From NCBI GenBank assembly GCA_028456385.1, contig JALNQF010000019.1, forward strand, positions 124,001-188,000: a stretch of DNA of 64,000 nucleotides. Reading direction: 5' to 3'. The translations under genes were made by a program, and so were the position numbers. This DNA is from Ophiosphaerella korrae. Lineage: Eukaryota > Ascomycota > Dothideomycetes > Pleosporales > Phaeosphaeriaceae. Under the pieces are notes generated by a model that saw only the letters and a list, made by a program, of their open reading frames with translations, had not been told where the DNA came from and made no database searches. Of the stretch, positions 48,205 to 60,334 are shown one piece after another. Positions within the stretch are counted from its first letter, which is position 1. The number at the start of each line of letters is the position of its first letter.

Positions 48205-50160
48205 ATGCCAGGCGGAGGTGTTGTCCCTGTCACCGGCACTGCCGATGTCAGTCGCGTCGAGGCTCCTGTCACCGTGCGGGCCTACCTGATCGTTGCTTTT
48301 GCTGCTTTCGGTGGTATCTTCTTTGGATATGATACCGGTTGGAGTAAGTAGTGTGATACAATGTGTATGTGCATGCAGACTGACGTAATAATAGTGGGTG
48401 GTGTCCTCAACATGGACTACTTCATCAAGCAATATACGGGTCATGAATACCCCGACGTTAAGTTCCCAGGTGTCGACAAAAAGGACCCCAGGATTGTTGA
48501 ATACCGCAACAAGCAATTCTCCATCTCGTCATCGAACCAATCTCTTGTGACTTCTATCCTCTCTGCCGGAACCTTCTTTGGTGCCATCATTGCTGGTGAT
48601 GTTGCCGACTTCATCGGACGTCGCGTCACCATCATCTTGGGATGTGCTATCTTCTGCGTCGGTGGTATTCTTGAGACTGCTTCTACTGGTCTTGGTGTCA
48701 TGGTTGCTGGTCGTCTCATCGCTGGTTTTGGTGTCGGTTTCATCTCAGCCATTGTCATTTTGTACATGTCCGAGATTGCCCCCAAGAAGGTCCGTGGTGC
48801 TGTCGTTGCCGGTATGTTTCCTTGTAGAATCGTACCTTGATCATGTACTGACTTGCCCAGGCTACCAATTCTGCATCACCATTGGTATCTTGCTCGCCAA
48901 TTGCGTTGTTTATGCTACCCAAAACCGCCGTGATACTGGCTCTTACCGTATCCCAATTGCCGTCCAGTTCCTTTGGGCTATCATTCTTGCTGTTGGTCTT
49001 GCTCTACTCCCAGAGTCTCCCCGTTACTGGGTCAAAAAGGGCAAGCTCGACAAAGCTGCCCACTCTCTTGGCCGTGTCCGTGGCCAGGCTGTCGATTCTG
49101 AGTACATCCAGGATGAGCTTGCTGAGATCATTGCCAACCACGAGTATGAAATGTCCGTTGTTCCCCAGAGCAGCTACCTCGGTTCTTGGGCTGCCTGCTT
49201 CTCTGGAAGCATCACCAACCCTGCTTCGAACTCTCGCCGTAGCTTCGTCGGCATCGCCATTCAAATGATGCAACAGCTTACCGGTATCAACTTCATCTTC
49301 TACTTTGTAAGTATTCGCCAGTATAATTTGCAAATTTATGCTAATCCAGTGTAGGGCCCCGTCTTCTTCCAGCAACTCGGCTCCATCGAAAATCCCTTCT
49401 TGATTGGTCTTGTCACCACCCTTGTCAATGTGTGCTCCACCCCCGCTTCCTTTGTCATGGTTGAGAAGATTGGTCGCCGCAACATCTTGATTTGGGGTGC
49501 CGCTGGTATGGTCATCATGCAGTTCATCGTTGGTGCTATTGGCGCTACCGCTGGCAAGAACACTGCCGATCACCCTGCCAACCCCAACGCTACCCGCGCC
49601 ATGATTGCCTTTATCTGCTTGAACATCTCCGTTTTCGCTACCACCTGGGGTCCCGCTGCCTGGATCGTCATCGGCGAGATTTTCCCTCTTACCATCCGTT
49701 CCCGTGGCGTTGGATTGTCAACTGGTAAGTGCAGACCCTGCAAATTGACATGGAATTATATCTAATAACGACAAAATAGCCTCCAACTGGTTCTGGAACT
49801 GCATCATCAGTGTCATCACACCCTACCTTGTGGCCGACCGACCCGATTCAGCCAAGCTTGGTTCCAACGTCTTCTTCATGTGGGGCAGTCTCTGCATCAT
49901 CTCCTGTAAGTTGAATCTGTTCCATAATGAATTTTGAGCATTAGCTAATATCACTAGTCCTCTTTGCCTACTTCTTCGTTCCTGAGACCAAGGGCCTCAC
50001 CCTTGAGCAGGTCGACAAGATGTTGGAGGAGTCTACTCCCCGTACCTCCCGCAAGTGGAAGCCCCATAGCACCTTCGCATCCGAGATGCGCCTTGGTGAG
50101 AAGCACATTGAGATCCCTCTCGAGAATGTCACCGCCAAGACTGAGACCTCTGCCGCATAA
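48205..50160 (+). CDS. MFS hexose transporter (HXT/HGT-like sugar porter)
   Basis: Six exons (48205-48343, 48395-48811, 48861-49306, 49355-49724, 49780-49905, 49958-50160) encode 566 residues with twelve membrane helices. Sugar-porter signatures are present: FFGYDTGW in the first helix, ADFIGRRVTI in the loop after helix 2, AGRLIAGFGVGF, PESPRYWVKKGK after helix 6, QQLTGINFIFYF in helix 7, and PETKGLTLEQVD after helix 12. These match fungal high-affinity glucose/hexose proton symporters of the plasma membrane. The conserved NWFWN region is also intact. The ATG at 48205 is preceded by an A/C-rich leader. The long gap upstream probably carries its promoter. Confidence 0.95.
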
Positions 50161-52394
50161 GTGTGTCGCTCTGGTGGTTTACTGTAAATGGATACACGAT
50201 ATGTGGTATGGAAATGTGCGATGAGGTGGTTGGAGGTGGTAATCTGAAGCTATGATACTGCATTGATGGTAGTTGAACAGGCTTTATAGTTAATATTATA
50301 CCCACAGAACTAGTTGCTGCTAGACTCCTTCACACACATTAGCGCTTTTGACTCTTATTTTTTATAATTTGTATGTAGGAATATTCTCAGTCTAAGGATC
50401 TCTCGAATTGATATGTTATATTCTAAGCATTGCCATTGTCCGTATTTGTTATGCGCTTTCTTTTTACGCTCTAACATCCATGCTGTTTCAGAGCTGCACT
50501 TGTATTTTCTTATTACACACTTTTGAAAGCTCCATTCAAACCTACATCATGTACCTCTATCTTAAACATGCTATGCATCCGACAGGCCCTATATGCCATA
50601 AAACCTTTTCATTGGGATTATACTTAGCAGTTTTCGACATATTTCCCTAGCCTTGACTCCATGCCAAACAACCGCTCGTGATAGGCAGACAGCTCCCGAC
50701 CCGAACCACGCAGCTTGTGACACGCAACTGGTGCAACGTAGGACCTTGGATACCAGCTTTGGTACGCAATGAACCCGAGGTAGCCATCCTCACAGAGAAA
50801 AAAGTTCTCTCGAAGTTGTTACATGGTTGTGCAAAGGACTGATCCGCAGAGGAATCAAACTTGCGCTGCCAAGACGATGGAGATGATGCGAACAAAAAGC
50901 AACGCCAGTAGGAAACCATTTTGTTCGTACAAGCACACCAACGAAATTAACAAACCCGTCTCTTTAGTGATAGGGATGACTAATAGTGAGATTTATATAC
51001 CTAAGGTAGTACTTGGGTGCCCTCGGAGCATCTGTGCAACACACAAGGTATGCCTAGCATGTCAGTATGCGGTGGCACAAACAGAAATAGAAGACCTGAG
51101 TGAATCGGAGATGCCCGAAGCGAGGCACAAGTTCCAAAAGCCGAACTAAGATGGTGTATTGATAGGCGTTAGGGTGTTCTGGACCTTGTGGTATGCACTT
51201 TCGACACCCGCATATTGTGGTCAATGCGGTGCGAATACTGTCAAATTATCGTGTTGATGTTTTGTTATAGGAATGCGTTTTGGGCTCAGTCAAGAAGTTG
51301 TGGAACCGAGTTGATAAAGTGGTGTCTTTTCTTATTATACAGCAAAGAGTGACTAAATTTAGAAAGGGCGGTTTACATGCATGGCTTTTAAATAAGAGAG
51401 GTGTTTTTGGGTACTACCTAGTGAGGTACAAAAGATTGCAACACTGCTTTGCAACAAATAAATATAGAGCCAGATCATTCCTGGTTTCAACCCCAGGGTA
51501 CTGATGTGAGGCTGTGTCTTTTGATACAACGTTTGGATCGGAGTTCTCCTTCTACAGGGGTAGTGATATTTGAAGTCTCAGTTGATCGTGGAGTTTTGAA
51601 CGTCAGCCTTGCCGTCATGACAACGCCACCCAATCATCATATGGTATAGGCATAAGTACCACGATTAAGAGGGCACAGTTAATTTCTATATAGAACATAT
51701 ATTTCTTGTCACATGTTGACCAATTCTGTACGGTATCACCTTCAGGTTACCTAGGCACCAAGGTGTTGATAAAGTGGACCCCGCGAAGTTCCAGGTGTAT
51801 AGTTTCTATGGAGATGTTACGCAGCTAATAAACTCCATTGGAATTGTCATTCCACACAAAACACAAGCGGAAATCTTACATCTCTCGTCAAGCCAATGTT
51901 GGAATTCAATATACGTTCGCATAACTAGAGCCATAACCTTGGTCAAAGTTGAAAATGTAAAGCTGTTTGTAAGATGAATTGTAAAGACGCTTACAGGATG
52001 AGGTTCCTCATTCGTACTAGTCTTTGCCAATAACCCAAAGGAGTGGCATAGCACTGGAATCAGTCTCAAATAATATACCATACAACCATGAGAAGCCAAG
52101 GGGTTTCAATTTTCGCACTGTCTTTGGTGTAGACAGCGACAAATGTTGAGCTCACATGCTTGAGTGTCTATGTTCAACGATGCCACATGGTTTCACCACC
52201 TTTGAACTGGACCCAGCTCATTCTTAACACAAGCAGGCTGTTGCTGCGAAAAATACATGTCATCACTAGTGGTTCAAGACGAGATCGAAAGCGAGGCATT
52301 GCAGCGTCGTAAGGAGGATATCTAAAGTAATGGAGAATTATGCAAGTGACAACACCAGCTCCAATGCGGTTACCAAGTTCGCGACGCATAACAG
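50161..52394. other. 2.2 kb intergenic, AT-rich, no gene recognised
   Basis: Lies between the hexose transporter and the CRAL-TRIO gene, whose 3' ends face each other. A 13-bp direct repeat (GTTGATAAAGTGG at 51310-51322 and 51765-51777) is the only pattern I noted; it may be chance. Confidence 0.45.
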
Positions 52395-54245
52395 TTACTT
52401 GCTTACGTTCTGTTGCCTCAGAAATGCCTCCACGTCTTGATCTTTGCTTGCATCAATTTTCTGGTCCAATTGCTGTTCCTCCGGGCTATTTGTTCGCACT
52501 GGTGCTTCTACTTTTTCTTCCTTCTCTTTGCTACTGGTTACAGCATCCCGTGCAGTGTTGACCGTGGATGACACAGTGGCGGATGCTTGAGCAGCAACAT
52601 TCTTTGCCTGATCAACGTGGCCAGGTGCTACCGGCTGCTCCGGTTCTGAAAGGGGGGTTTCTTTTGGCGCCTGGCCAACCGTATTTGGCTCCATCGTTAT
52701 CGTTTTATCGCCATGCCCATGATCGTTGACTGCAGCATGTGGCGTGCCCTCTGCAAGTTGGCCTGACGCGTGCGTGTGATCTTGCTGCACGAAGCGTGTT
52801 TCTGATGTACCTTCTCGAATGGCTAGTTCGGTCTGTGCTGGGGTCACTGAAGACTCGTGCGGTGGTGTATCGGCGACTGGAGGAGTATCAGAAGGAGGGG
52901 TTTCATCAATTTCTTCGCCAGAATCAGGGGGCTGTGTCGCTGTGCCAACAGTTGTGAGTGGGTCACCTGGTTCGAATGCAGGTGTGTTTGGCATTGGGGC
53001 AGTCTTCCATCCGACAGGATTGGGAATGGTGAAGACCAATGTTCGCCTTGGTTGTCCATTCTCATTGCCAATGCCCCAGGCTTGCATTTCTCCATTAGGG
53101 CCCTCTTCCCACCTTATTGGCCCAATAGGAAACGTGTTTTTGCCGTTGTGCGTGTCGGGATTTTCCCACTTCATTTGCGCCTCGATCGCAGGTTCGATGT
53201 TCGGCATGGAGCCAGTCTCAAAGTCCAGTAGACCACCGTATTTCTTGGGGATGTTCTCAGGATCAATGTATTGCGAGAGCGTAGGATAGACGTTCGCAGG
53301 AGAAAGGATAAAAATCTTAGAAACGGTAATGGGGTCAAACCAGCGCTTGACCCAACCCCAGACAGTAGGAAAGAAGGCAGGCGCGCCAACAATCTACGAA
53401 TTGTGTTAGTTATCATTTTCTGGCGCACCGTCTGTTAGTGTTCAAACGTACAAATATCCTATCAAGCGTCTCTGGGTAGTGTGCGGTTGCCAGAACCGAG
53501 GCATCTTGCATGTGATTTTTCAGGTTCCAGAATTGCTTCAGTCCGACTCCGCTAATGTCTACAATGTTGTTGCTTTGAGAGATTGGCGTCTCGGGGTGGT
53601 TGCGGGGTACCATAGAGCATAATGGCGTTACGAATCGGGTCAACGACTCGTACAAAGCAAATAGTCGGATGTTTTTGGTCAGAACATTGGGCAGCGTGGT
53701 CTTAGATTTGGCGAGATTCTTCTCGTATGCTGAGATATTCTTGGTATTAAGCGGCGCAACATCGAAGAGGTAAAGTGGAATGCCGCGCTTGTCGCGTCGA
53801 CCGATCCATTGGGGGTACTATTTGAGGCTGTCAGACATGACTAGTCGTGGAGGTGTGCAAGCACAATTACGTACTAGACGCCGTGTTTGTTCGTACTCTT
53901 CGGTTTCAATGGTCTCAAAAATCTCATCCAACTTGTTGTCTTTTCGCCAGTCTTCGGTGTCTTTGAATTGCTTAAAGGCTTCCTGGGGTACAAAACGGCG
54001 TGCGCGCAAGTAGCGCCTGTAGGCTGTCAGTACCCCGCAAACGCGCCCTTTGAGCCTCCATGTCGAGCGTACAGCATCGTTTCATCGTCATGACTGGCTT
54101 CTTTTCCCCCAGCAGCGGGTGTGTAATAATTCTGGTCCTGGCAAATTTTCTTGAACGCGTCAAGCTGTTCTTGCTGATTACCGGACAAATGAGACAAGTG
54201 CCCCGCAGGATACTGCATCGACTCGATCCTTTGAAGGTCCGCCAT
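52395..54245 (-). CDS. CRAL-TRIO (Sec14-like) lipid-transfer protein with a disordered C-terminus
   Basis: Four exons (54073-54245, 53875-54016, 53452-53817, 52395-53393) encode 559 residues. CRAL-TRIO N region: DDETMLRYLRARRF, spliced across the first intron. Lipid-binding domain: YPQWIGRRDKRGIPLYLFDV, NNIVDISGVGLKQFWNLKNH, ATAHYPETLDRIF, IVGAPAFFPTVWGWVKRWFD, and the lid/closing segment ILSPANVYPTLSQYIDPENI-PKKYGGLL. A GOLD-like region around WEEGPNGEMQAWG follows. The last roughly 190 residues are Pro/Thr/Glu-rich and disordered, then slightly helical. Sec14 proteins exchange phosphatidylinositol and other lipids between membranes. Ligand specificity cannot be read from this. Start ATG has an ACCATGG context. 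Confidence 0.92.
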
Positions 54246-55173
54246 GGTCGCGCAAGGGTTAGAGATGCAAACGGAAGAGATCTAGGGTGTTAGGAGCATC
54301 AAGAGCGACGACGAAGAGATAATCGTTTACTAGGGCGTCATTCGTGTAAACGCCCTGCGGCGGATAGCGGCAGTGATGTCAATTTAGCGCCCCATGTGTA
54401 GCTGCAGCACGGTGCCAAATGTCATGTCCGAGGCCGGCCAATGGTGATCCGGACCAACAATGGACCATCCGGTGAGATTGGGAGCCATCTGCGACCACTT
54501 TTGGCTGTTGGCTTGAGTCTATGTTGCGAGCTTTGCGCGCAATAGGACCTTTGTGTAGAAGCCGGCGTGAAATGTAGTTTCCGCAGTGTTCCGGGGGCTT
54601 GCCAAGCAATGCTCAGGGAAGACAGCTAGTTGTCAGGACCGGTATGACGGCATTCCCATCTCTCCGTCCCGAGGCTCTTTGTTTACCATTCGAGATCTAG
54701 ATAGATAGAGATTTCAACATCTCTTGGGTGATCTCCAGATGAAACCACTATGGCTCGTACAGGCTAGTGGTCGGTAAACGGCGGCCTGGGTATCACAAGA
54801 TCCTTCCTGGTAGACATAATTGTACTAAATATAGTGCTAAAGAAGCTAGTACACGTTATATTCACTACGCAATTAGTAAGTAGAGATCTACTATGTAAGT
54901 ATATCCTCTAACGTTGTCCCTTCACACCTCTTCTCGTGCAATCCTATCCAGTTCGCAAGGGGGGCAACCGTCCGAGATGCCGAGGGTTGAGATTAGATAA
55001 GCGGGACCAGCGCCTGCATCGCTAATCATCCATCGTCATCAACGACATTGCGTTTTTGACGTGATGGATTATTCTCCAACCGACCATTTATTGCTATAGG
55101 GTTGGTAACAGCTTCCTACAACTTATCCTCCACCGTCCTGCCACAAATCTTAGCAGGGTTGTCAGATATAACC
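54246..55173. promoter_or_regulatory. divergent intergenic region between CRAL-TRIO and F-box genes
   Basis: 928 bp. No gene supported; the middle (54680-54920) is AT-rich with short direct repeats of TAGATAGATAGAG type. Confidence 0.4.
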
Positions 55174-56996
55174 ATGTCAACCTTCACAACCCTCCCCACT
55201 GAGATCTTAGAGACTATATTCCTAGGCCTCGATCCCTACTCTCTGATATCTGTGTCGCAAACAAGCAAGCTCATCAAGCATTTGGCCTTAGACTCTCCTA
55301 TCATATGGCGGCACCTCTGCCAGACGCAATTCAGAAGCTGGCATCAGCGCCACAACATCGCCGCCAAGTTTGCGGGGCCACTGTCGGACGTGGACTGGCG
55401 CTCACTCTATATTGGAAGGTGTAAGGTCAAGACACGGACAAAGCAACTGTTGGATCGCATTGTTGGCACACAGCATCAGCGGATAAGATATATGACAGAG
55501 CTTGCAAATATCGGGTACGATGCGAAAGATACGCTTTTACGAGAGCTTGAGTGCCCGGATGACGCATACGACGTTTTGGCGAGGAGATACTATGCAAATG
55601 CGGTTCTGGAGCGAATACATCGTGAAATTGCCATTGATACGTGGCAGCGCCTGCTCCAGCTTGACGACTTGCCACTCGAGGCAGCACTGGGCGCGTATGA
55701 CATGTTCGCACGCATGGGAGCCGATGTGGATTTGCATGTCATTGAGAATGACCTAGATCAACTTGCGGCATCTATCGTGAGAGAGCACCCTAACTTCTGC
55801 AAACTAAGCCCAAGAATAAAAGCATCAACACTTGCTACTGGCCTTCGCGAACAGGGCTTCAAAGGGGTGCCTTTTAGATCGTTCCGTGCCATTGGAAATT
55901 CCTTCATTGGATTGGCCCTGAGTTCTGCTGATCATGGCTCTTTACCACTAATTTCAGTGGCAATATATTGCGCCCTCGCCCGTCGTGTCGGCTTAGACGC
56001 TCGACCATGTGGCTTTCCCTTTCATGTTTATACGCTCGTTTACGCACCACCGAACCAAGATCTGAATGGAAAATACAAACCCTCAAGTGCATCTACGCTC
56101 GAATACATGTATATGAACCCGTTCAGCAACTCTGATGAAGTACATCAGGCCGATCTTAGGCACAAACTACGGGAAATGGGCGTACCAAGCTCTGAAGACT
56201 CGCACTTTCTTTCTCAGATTACCACAAAAGAAATGGTTTTACGCACGGCACGCAACATCATGAGCTCAGTACAAAGACTACGAGACACACCATCGCTGAA
56301 CCTGTTACCACAAACCCCATGGAAGAGCTCCTTTATTGACGCAGATAACGCCTTCTATGCAGCAATATGGTCCATACTGATCCTTAGTCCGTCTGATATT
56401 TCTGGGGGTTTTTCACAACGGCGTGCACTCCTTCCTTATTTATTGGATCATTTCGAGACACACTATCCATGGGACATCACGCTACTCGAGCAACGCATCA
56501 TTCCCTTGTTCCACGGCCGACCAGAAGAGCAGCGTCTGCTAAAAATTGTCCAAGAGAAGCATCATGCTAATTTGATACGCAAACCCACCGTGAAAAGAGA
56601 CTACAGGACGGTGAACGTGAGTTTCAAGGTCGGCCAACTGTTCCGGCATAAGAGGTATGACTATGAGGGTGTGATCACGGGGTGGAATGTTAGTTGCGAC
56701 CAAAGAGAAGAGTGGATCGAGAGTATGGGTGTAGACCGCTTGCCGAGCGGTAGAAACCAAGCATTTTACATTGTGTTGTATGTGCTTCCAAATATTTATT
56801 TTGAAGGCGTAAGCTAATCTACAACAGAGTCTCTGATAAATCCACCCGTTATATTGCCGAGGAAAACATTGAGCCCACCAACGACACTGAACCATCGCAA
56901 GAAATGCTTAGACTGGCAGGGTATTACTTCAAGCGTTGGGATAGTGAAAAGCATTTATTTGTAAGCAATATTCGGGACGAATACCCTGATGACTGA
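55174..56996 (+). CDS. F-box protein with SirB1/transglutaminase-like and YccV domains (FBXO21-like)
   Basis: Two exons (55174-56777 and 56828-56996) encode 590 residues. F-box at the N-terminus: TLPTEILETIFLGLDPYSLI. A SirB1-like transglutaminase-fold domain spans roughly 190-330 (GLREQGFKGVPFRSF, SLPLISVAIYCALARRVGLD, ARPCGFPFHVYTLVYAP). A C-terminal YccV/hemimethylated DNA-binding-like domain has FKVGQLFRHKRYDYEGVITG and ends VSNIRDEYPDD. This layout matches animal FBXO21 and its fungal relatives, where the YccV part is thought to mediate binding rather than DNA contact. It is predicted to be an SCF ubiquitin-ligase adaptor. The start ATG lies in ACCATGT context; the frame opens slightly upstream but without an ATG. 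Confidence 0.93.
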
Positions 56997-57248
56997 GCTT
57001 GTGAGCATATGGGGTGAGTTTGTCTGCGTAGTTGACGACCTGGACACATTTCTGGTTTCTGTCTTTATTCATCATTTGCACAACCTGGGGAAATCATGAA
57101 CACGTTATTTGAATATGGAATCCCTGATCCAAAGAGATTAATGTCAAATGACAAAACACAGTTCACGTTTCATTGAGTCGTCATTTCATTTCATTATGTA
57201 TCGCACACTGCCATCCTCATATTTCTCATGCCTCGAACGAGATAGCGT

Positions 57249-57682
57249 TTACTGTTGGTGCGAGGCATGGCCACCTTTGACCCCTAGATCGTGAGCAAGC
57301 TTGCTGCCAGCTTTGAATGTACCATCAGTGTTGCGCTAAATATTATCAGTTAGAGGTTTCCGGTCTACCAGTGCCATATACTGACGCCGTTTTCTTCAGT
57401 GGCCTGGTCTTGGTTCTCGTGGGCTACATGGCCACCCTTGGCTCCCAGCTCCTTTGCAAGCTCAGAGCCCTTAGTGAAGGTGCCATCGGGGTTACGGTCG
57501 GGATGACCACTATCCGTGGACTGAGAGTAGGGTCAGTAAGGATCAGTGAAAGGCATAATGGGAAGAGACTATACCTTTTCGCTATGGGTACCACCGTGAG
57601 AGGCGTGTCCGCCTTTGGCAGCGATCTCGCGGAGCTCGTCCTTGGGCAAGTTGGCGAAGTTGGCAGGGTTGGAAGAAGCCAT
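57249..57682 (-). CDS. KGG-repeat stress protein (con-10/GsiB-like)
   Basis: Three short exons (57575-57682, 57386-57520, 57249-57335) encode 109 residues. Three copies of the KGG motif are visible: IAAKGGHASHGG, LGAKGGHVAHEN and LGVKGGHASHQQ. Each of the last two follows a DGTF(T/K).GS.LA.(E/D)LG unit. It is small, hydrophilic and Gly/His-rich, like Neurospora con-10 and bacterial GsiB, which accumulate during conidiation, desiccation or glucose limitation. None of the exons is long enough to stand out alone, so the gene is easily missed. Start is ATGGCTTCTTC in good context. It is divergent from the uracil-DNA glycosylase gene. Confidence 0.93.
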
Positions 57683-58213
57683 GATAGTTGGTGAAAAGGT
57701 GTCTGTAAGGAGTAGAAGGGTTAGAGAAAGCCGGAGTGGGTTGATAAATACAAGAAGTAGAGAAAGCTCTTATGTTTATATGTCTTTCAGTGTTGCTGTT
57801 TTTGCTTGCTTTGCTGGGCAACACCACGTCATAAGAGAGTCACCAAGCGTAATCTGTGTCGATCAAACTCACAGCATAGTCTGATTTGCTGCCACAAGAG
57901 GCAGTCACACTTCTACATCCTTGCAAGACAGTGTTCGTCTGCAGGGGGATCCGCTGACATCATGTCACGTGTGTATGTCGCGTCGCGCTATCACGTGGTG
58001 AAGAGTTTCCTTGCAGCCAATGAGAAGATGGCGGTGTGAATTCGGTGAAATCGACCCGTCGTTCCGGCTGGGGGGCGCGTCTGCCTGACCTGGGGCTGGG
58101 AAAAAGCAAATGTTAGTTAATGTCCTCGACGTTTAAGTTTACTATTCCTCCGCACTCTTTTCACCCTAATTGACTCAAACAACATTCAATTGAATAATTC
58201 AGATCTCAAAGAC
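57683..58213. promoter_or_regulatory. divergent KGG/UNG1 promoter with two CACGTG boxes
   Basis: 531 bp between start codons. CACGTG occurs at 57966-57971 and 57992-57997, 26 bp apart, with a CGCGTCGCG between them. An AGGGG (stress-element-like core) lies near 57944. Position relative to both genes makes shared control plausible but untested. Confidence 0.55.
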
Positions 58214-59288
58214 ATGAGTCTCAAGCGCAAAGCAGCCGACGCAGCCACAGACGCAACCAAGAAGTCTAAAGCTAATGGTAGTATCACTGCCTTCTTTGGA
58301 GCACCAAAACCTAGCCCAAATGGGAAGACTGGAGCTGCAGCCAGGTTCGATAGAGAAGCATGGATTGCAAATCTCACTGGCGAGCAAAAAGAGCTCCTGA
58401 AGCTGGAGATTGAGACCCTGCACGAGAGCTGGCTGCCGCATCTTAAGGATGTTCTGCTGACACCACAATTCCTGGCTTTGAAGAGGTTTCTCGCACAGGA
58501 GTTGAAGAGCGGCAAGACCATATACCCGCCTATGAAAGATGTGTACTCTTGGTAAGTCTGGAATACGCCTAACTACTGCTTGAGCATGCACATCAGGAGC
58601 TTACATTGGATGGCAGGTCACGCCACACTCCCCTCAACACCGTCAAGGTTGTTATCACAGGCCAAGATCCCTACCATGGCCCTAACCAAGCCCATGGCCT
58701 CTGCTTCTCCATCCGTCCTCCCACACCAGCACCGCCCTCTCTCCAGAACATCTACAAAGCTCTCAAAATCGACTACCCTGACTACAAGCCCCCGCCCAAT
58801 AAAAGCGGCCTGCTGACCCCATGGGCAGAACGCGGTGTTCTTCTCCTGAACAACTGCCTGACCGTGCAGCGTGGCATGGCAGATTCGCACAAGGGAAAGG
58901 GGTGGGAGCTTCTTACGCAAAAGGTGTTTGACACCGTCGTCAAGACGAGGACGAATGGCGTCGTGTTTCTAGCCTGGGGCAAGTCGGCGCAGGATCGGAC
59001 GAAGGGGATTCCGGTGGATAAGCATCTGATCTTGATGAGTGTGCATCCGAGCCCTCTGAGTGCATCGCGAGGATTCGTAAGTCGTGGATAGTCACTGTTT
59101 TGAGTGTGGATGCTAACGAGACTCAGTTTGACTGCCATCATTTTACCAAATGCAATGAGTGGCTTGTGCGGCGTTATGGAAAGGACGGTGGTATCGACTG
59201 GGACTTGAATCCAAAGGTGGATCCTGAAGAAGAAGCAATGGCAGCAGCAGTGGCAGCAGCAGAATTCGACGAAGACGAAGACGAATAG
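58214..59288 (+). CDS. UNG1: uracil-DNA glycosylase (family 1)
   Basis: Three exons (58214-58551, 58617-59076, 59127-59288) encode 319 residues. Catalytic motif 1 GQDPYHGPNQAHGLCFS carries the catalytic Asp130, and motif 2 HPSPLSASRGF carries the essential His256. LLLNNCLTVQRG provides the uracil-pocket Asn. The N-terminus has a nuclear-localisation-like KRKAADAATDATKKSK and a PCNA-box-like segment ITAFFG with Asn in place of the usual leading Gln. The acidic C-terminal tail (EFDEDEDE) is an extension beyond the family core. The enzyme excises uracil from DNA at the start of base excision repair. The ATG at 58214 is the first in frame. Confidence 0.96.
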
Positions 59289-59469
59289 CTGTTCTAAGTA
59301 GGACTGTTAGTGTATATTTGGATTTTTATTGGAGTTTCGGAATTGCTATTGGGAAGTTCTGGAGCACTGTTACCGATCCAGGAGGCAAATACCTCCTGGC
59401 CATGGGATACCCAGTACAATGAAATGCAACATTTACTATCCAATGCACCCCAACTTTTCCAGTGAAGCA

Positions 59470-60168
59470 CTATGCCGTCGTCCCACCCCCCGACTTCGCA
59501 GCATTCACCAGCCTCTCTTTGAAGCCTGCTTTCCACGCCTTGTCGAGTGCGTCAAGCTTCCCACCCAAGATATGCACATTACTAGCCTCAAGCATAATTA
59601 CAGCCCTCCGCACGTCAAAGTCCCTTAGCACGATCTTGACACCTATATTCGTGCTCGTATTCAACCCATCGATCCCTCCAAGATCAAACGCATACACCTT
59701 CACGCCCTTTGCGTCCTGCAGCAGCAACTTGAATGGTCCCTTGCTGTGCACTGGGGCCACAGCCGCCGACGGATCGTCATTTTCCTGCTCAACAACACGC
59801 ACGATTTCCCTACCCTTTGTCATTTCCCCGCGCTCCCTAGCCTCGATTGCTTCAACCTGTGACCACCGCGAATTGCCAATATCTTCAATGTCGAGGAGCT
59901 GGCACACGACTGGGCCCGGCACGATGCGGGGCTGGATGGTGGGGCTCAAGACATCGTGAGGGAAGATGGAGGTTGCGGGCGGGTCGAGCGAGGTTGTGAT
60001 GTCAGTTGCGAGTAGACGGAAGCCAGCGGTCTGCTTCAGCGCAGGGAGCGGCGTGGGGCGGATGGTGGCCAGGAAGCTTTGCATCCATGCCGCGGTCGGG
60101 TAGAGGTGTCTGGCGTTGAGATGCTGTGTGAGCTCGGCCGTCAAGTTGGCCGTCAAGTTAGCCGCCAT
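59470..60168 (-). CDS. RMI1: RecQ-mediated genome instability protein 1 (Rmi1)
   Basis: Single exon of 232 residues; ATG at 60168 in GCCGCCATGG context. An N-terminal helical part (LTQHLNARHLYPTAAWMQSF) precedes the OB-fold: IQPRIVPGPVVCQLLDIEDI, then KLLLQDAKGVKVYAFDLGGI, then TNIGVKIVLRDFDVRRAVIM and the strand NVHILGGKLDALDKAWK. An acidic/charged insert (EIVRVVEQENDD) sits in the OB loop. With Sgs1/BLM and Top3 it forms the dissolvasome that resolves double Holliday junctions. It converges on UNG1 (about 180 bp) and diverges from VPS51 (about 165 bp). Length is typical for the short fungal form. Confidence 0.88.
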   Translation of the reverse strand: MAANLTANLTAELTQHLNARHLYPTAAWMQSFLATIRPTPLPALKQTAGFRLLATDITTSLDPPATSIFPHDVLSPTIQPRIVPGPVVCQLLDIEDIGNSRWSQVEAIEARERGEMTKGREIVRVVEQENDDPSAAVAPVHSKGPFKLLLQDAKGVKVYAFDLGGIDGLNTSTNIGVKIVLRDFDVRRAVIMLEASNVHILGGKLDALDKAWKAGFKERLVNAAKSGGGTTA

Positions 60169-60334
60169 GGCAGCGGATGGCGACGAATGACATGAGCCAG
60201 GTGAACGCAGAGTGGAAATGTCTGGCGCTGGGCCGACGCGTCGCGTAAATGACGTGGGGTGCGTGGGTGGGAACTCCACGGGACTCCACACTGCAACCCT
60301 TCATTCTCAACACTCGCACATCGCCATTCGAACA
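60169..60334. promoter_or_regulatory. short divergent promoter between RMI1 and VPS51
   Basis: Only 166 bp separate the two start codons, so the genes must share promoter sequence or overlap in their leaders. An ACGCGTCGCG near 60236 contains an MluI-type ACGCGT, the core recognised by cell-cycle regulators of replication genes in yeasts. Confidence 0.5.

Noticed and set aside
51310..51777. 13-bp direct repeat as possible transposon footprint
   Set aside because: No inverted ends, target-site duplication or coding remnant; may be chance in AT-rich DNA.
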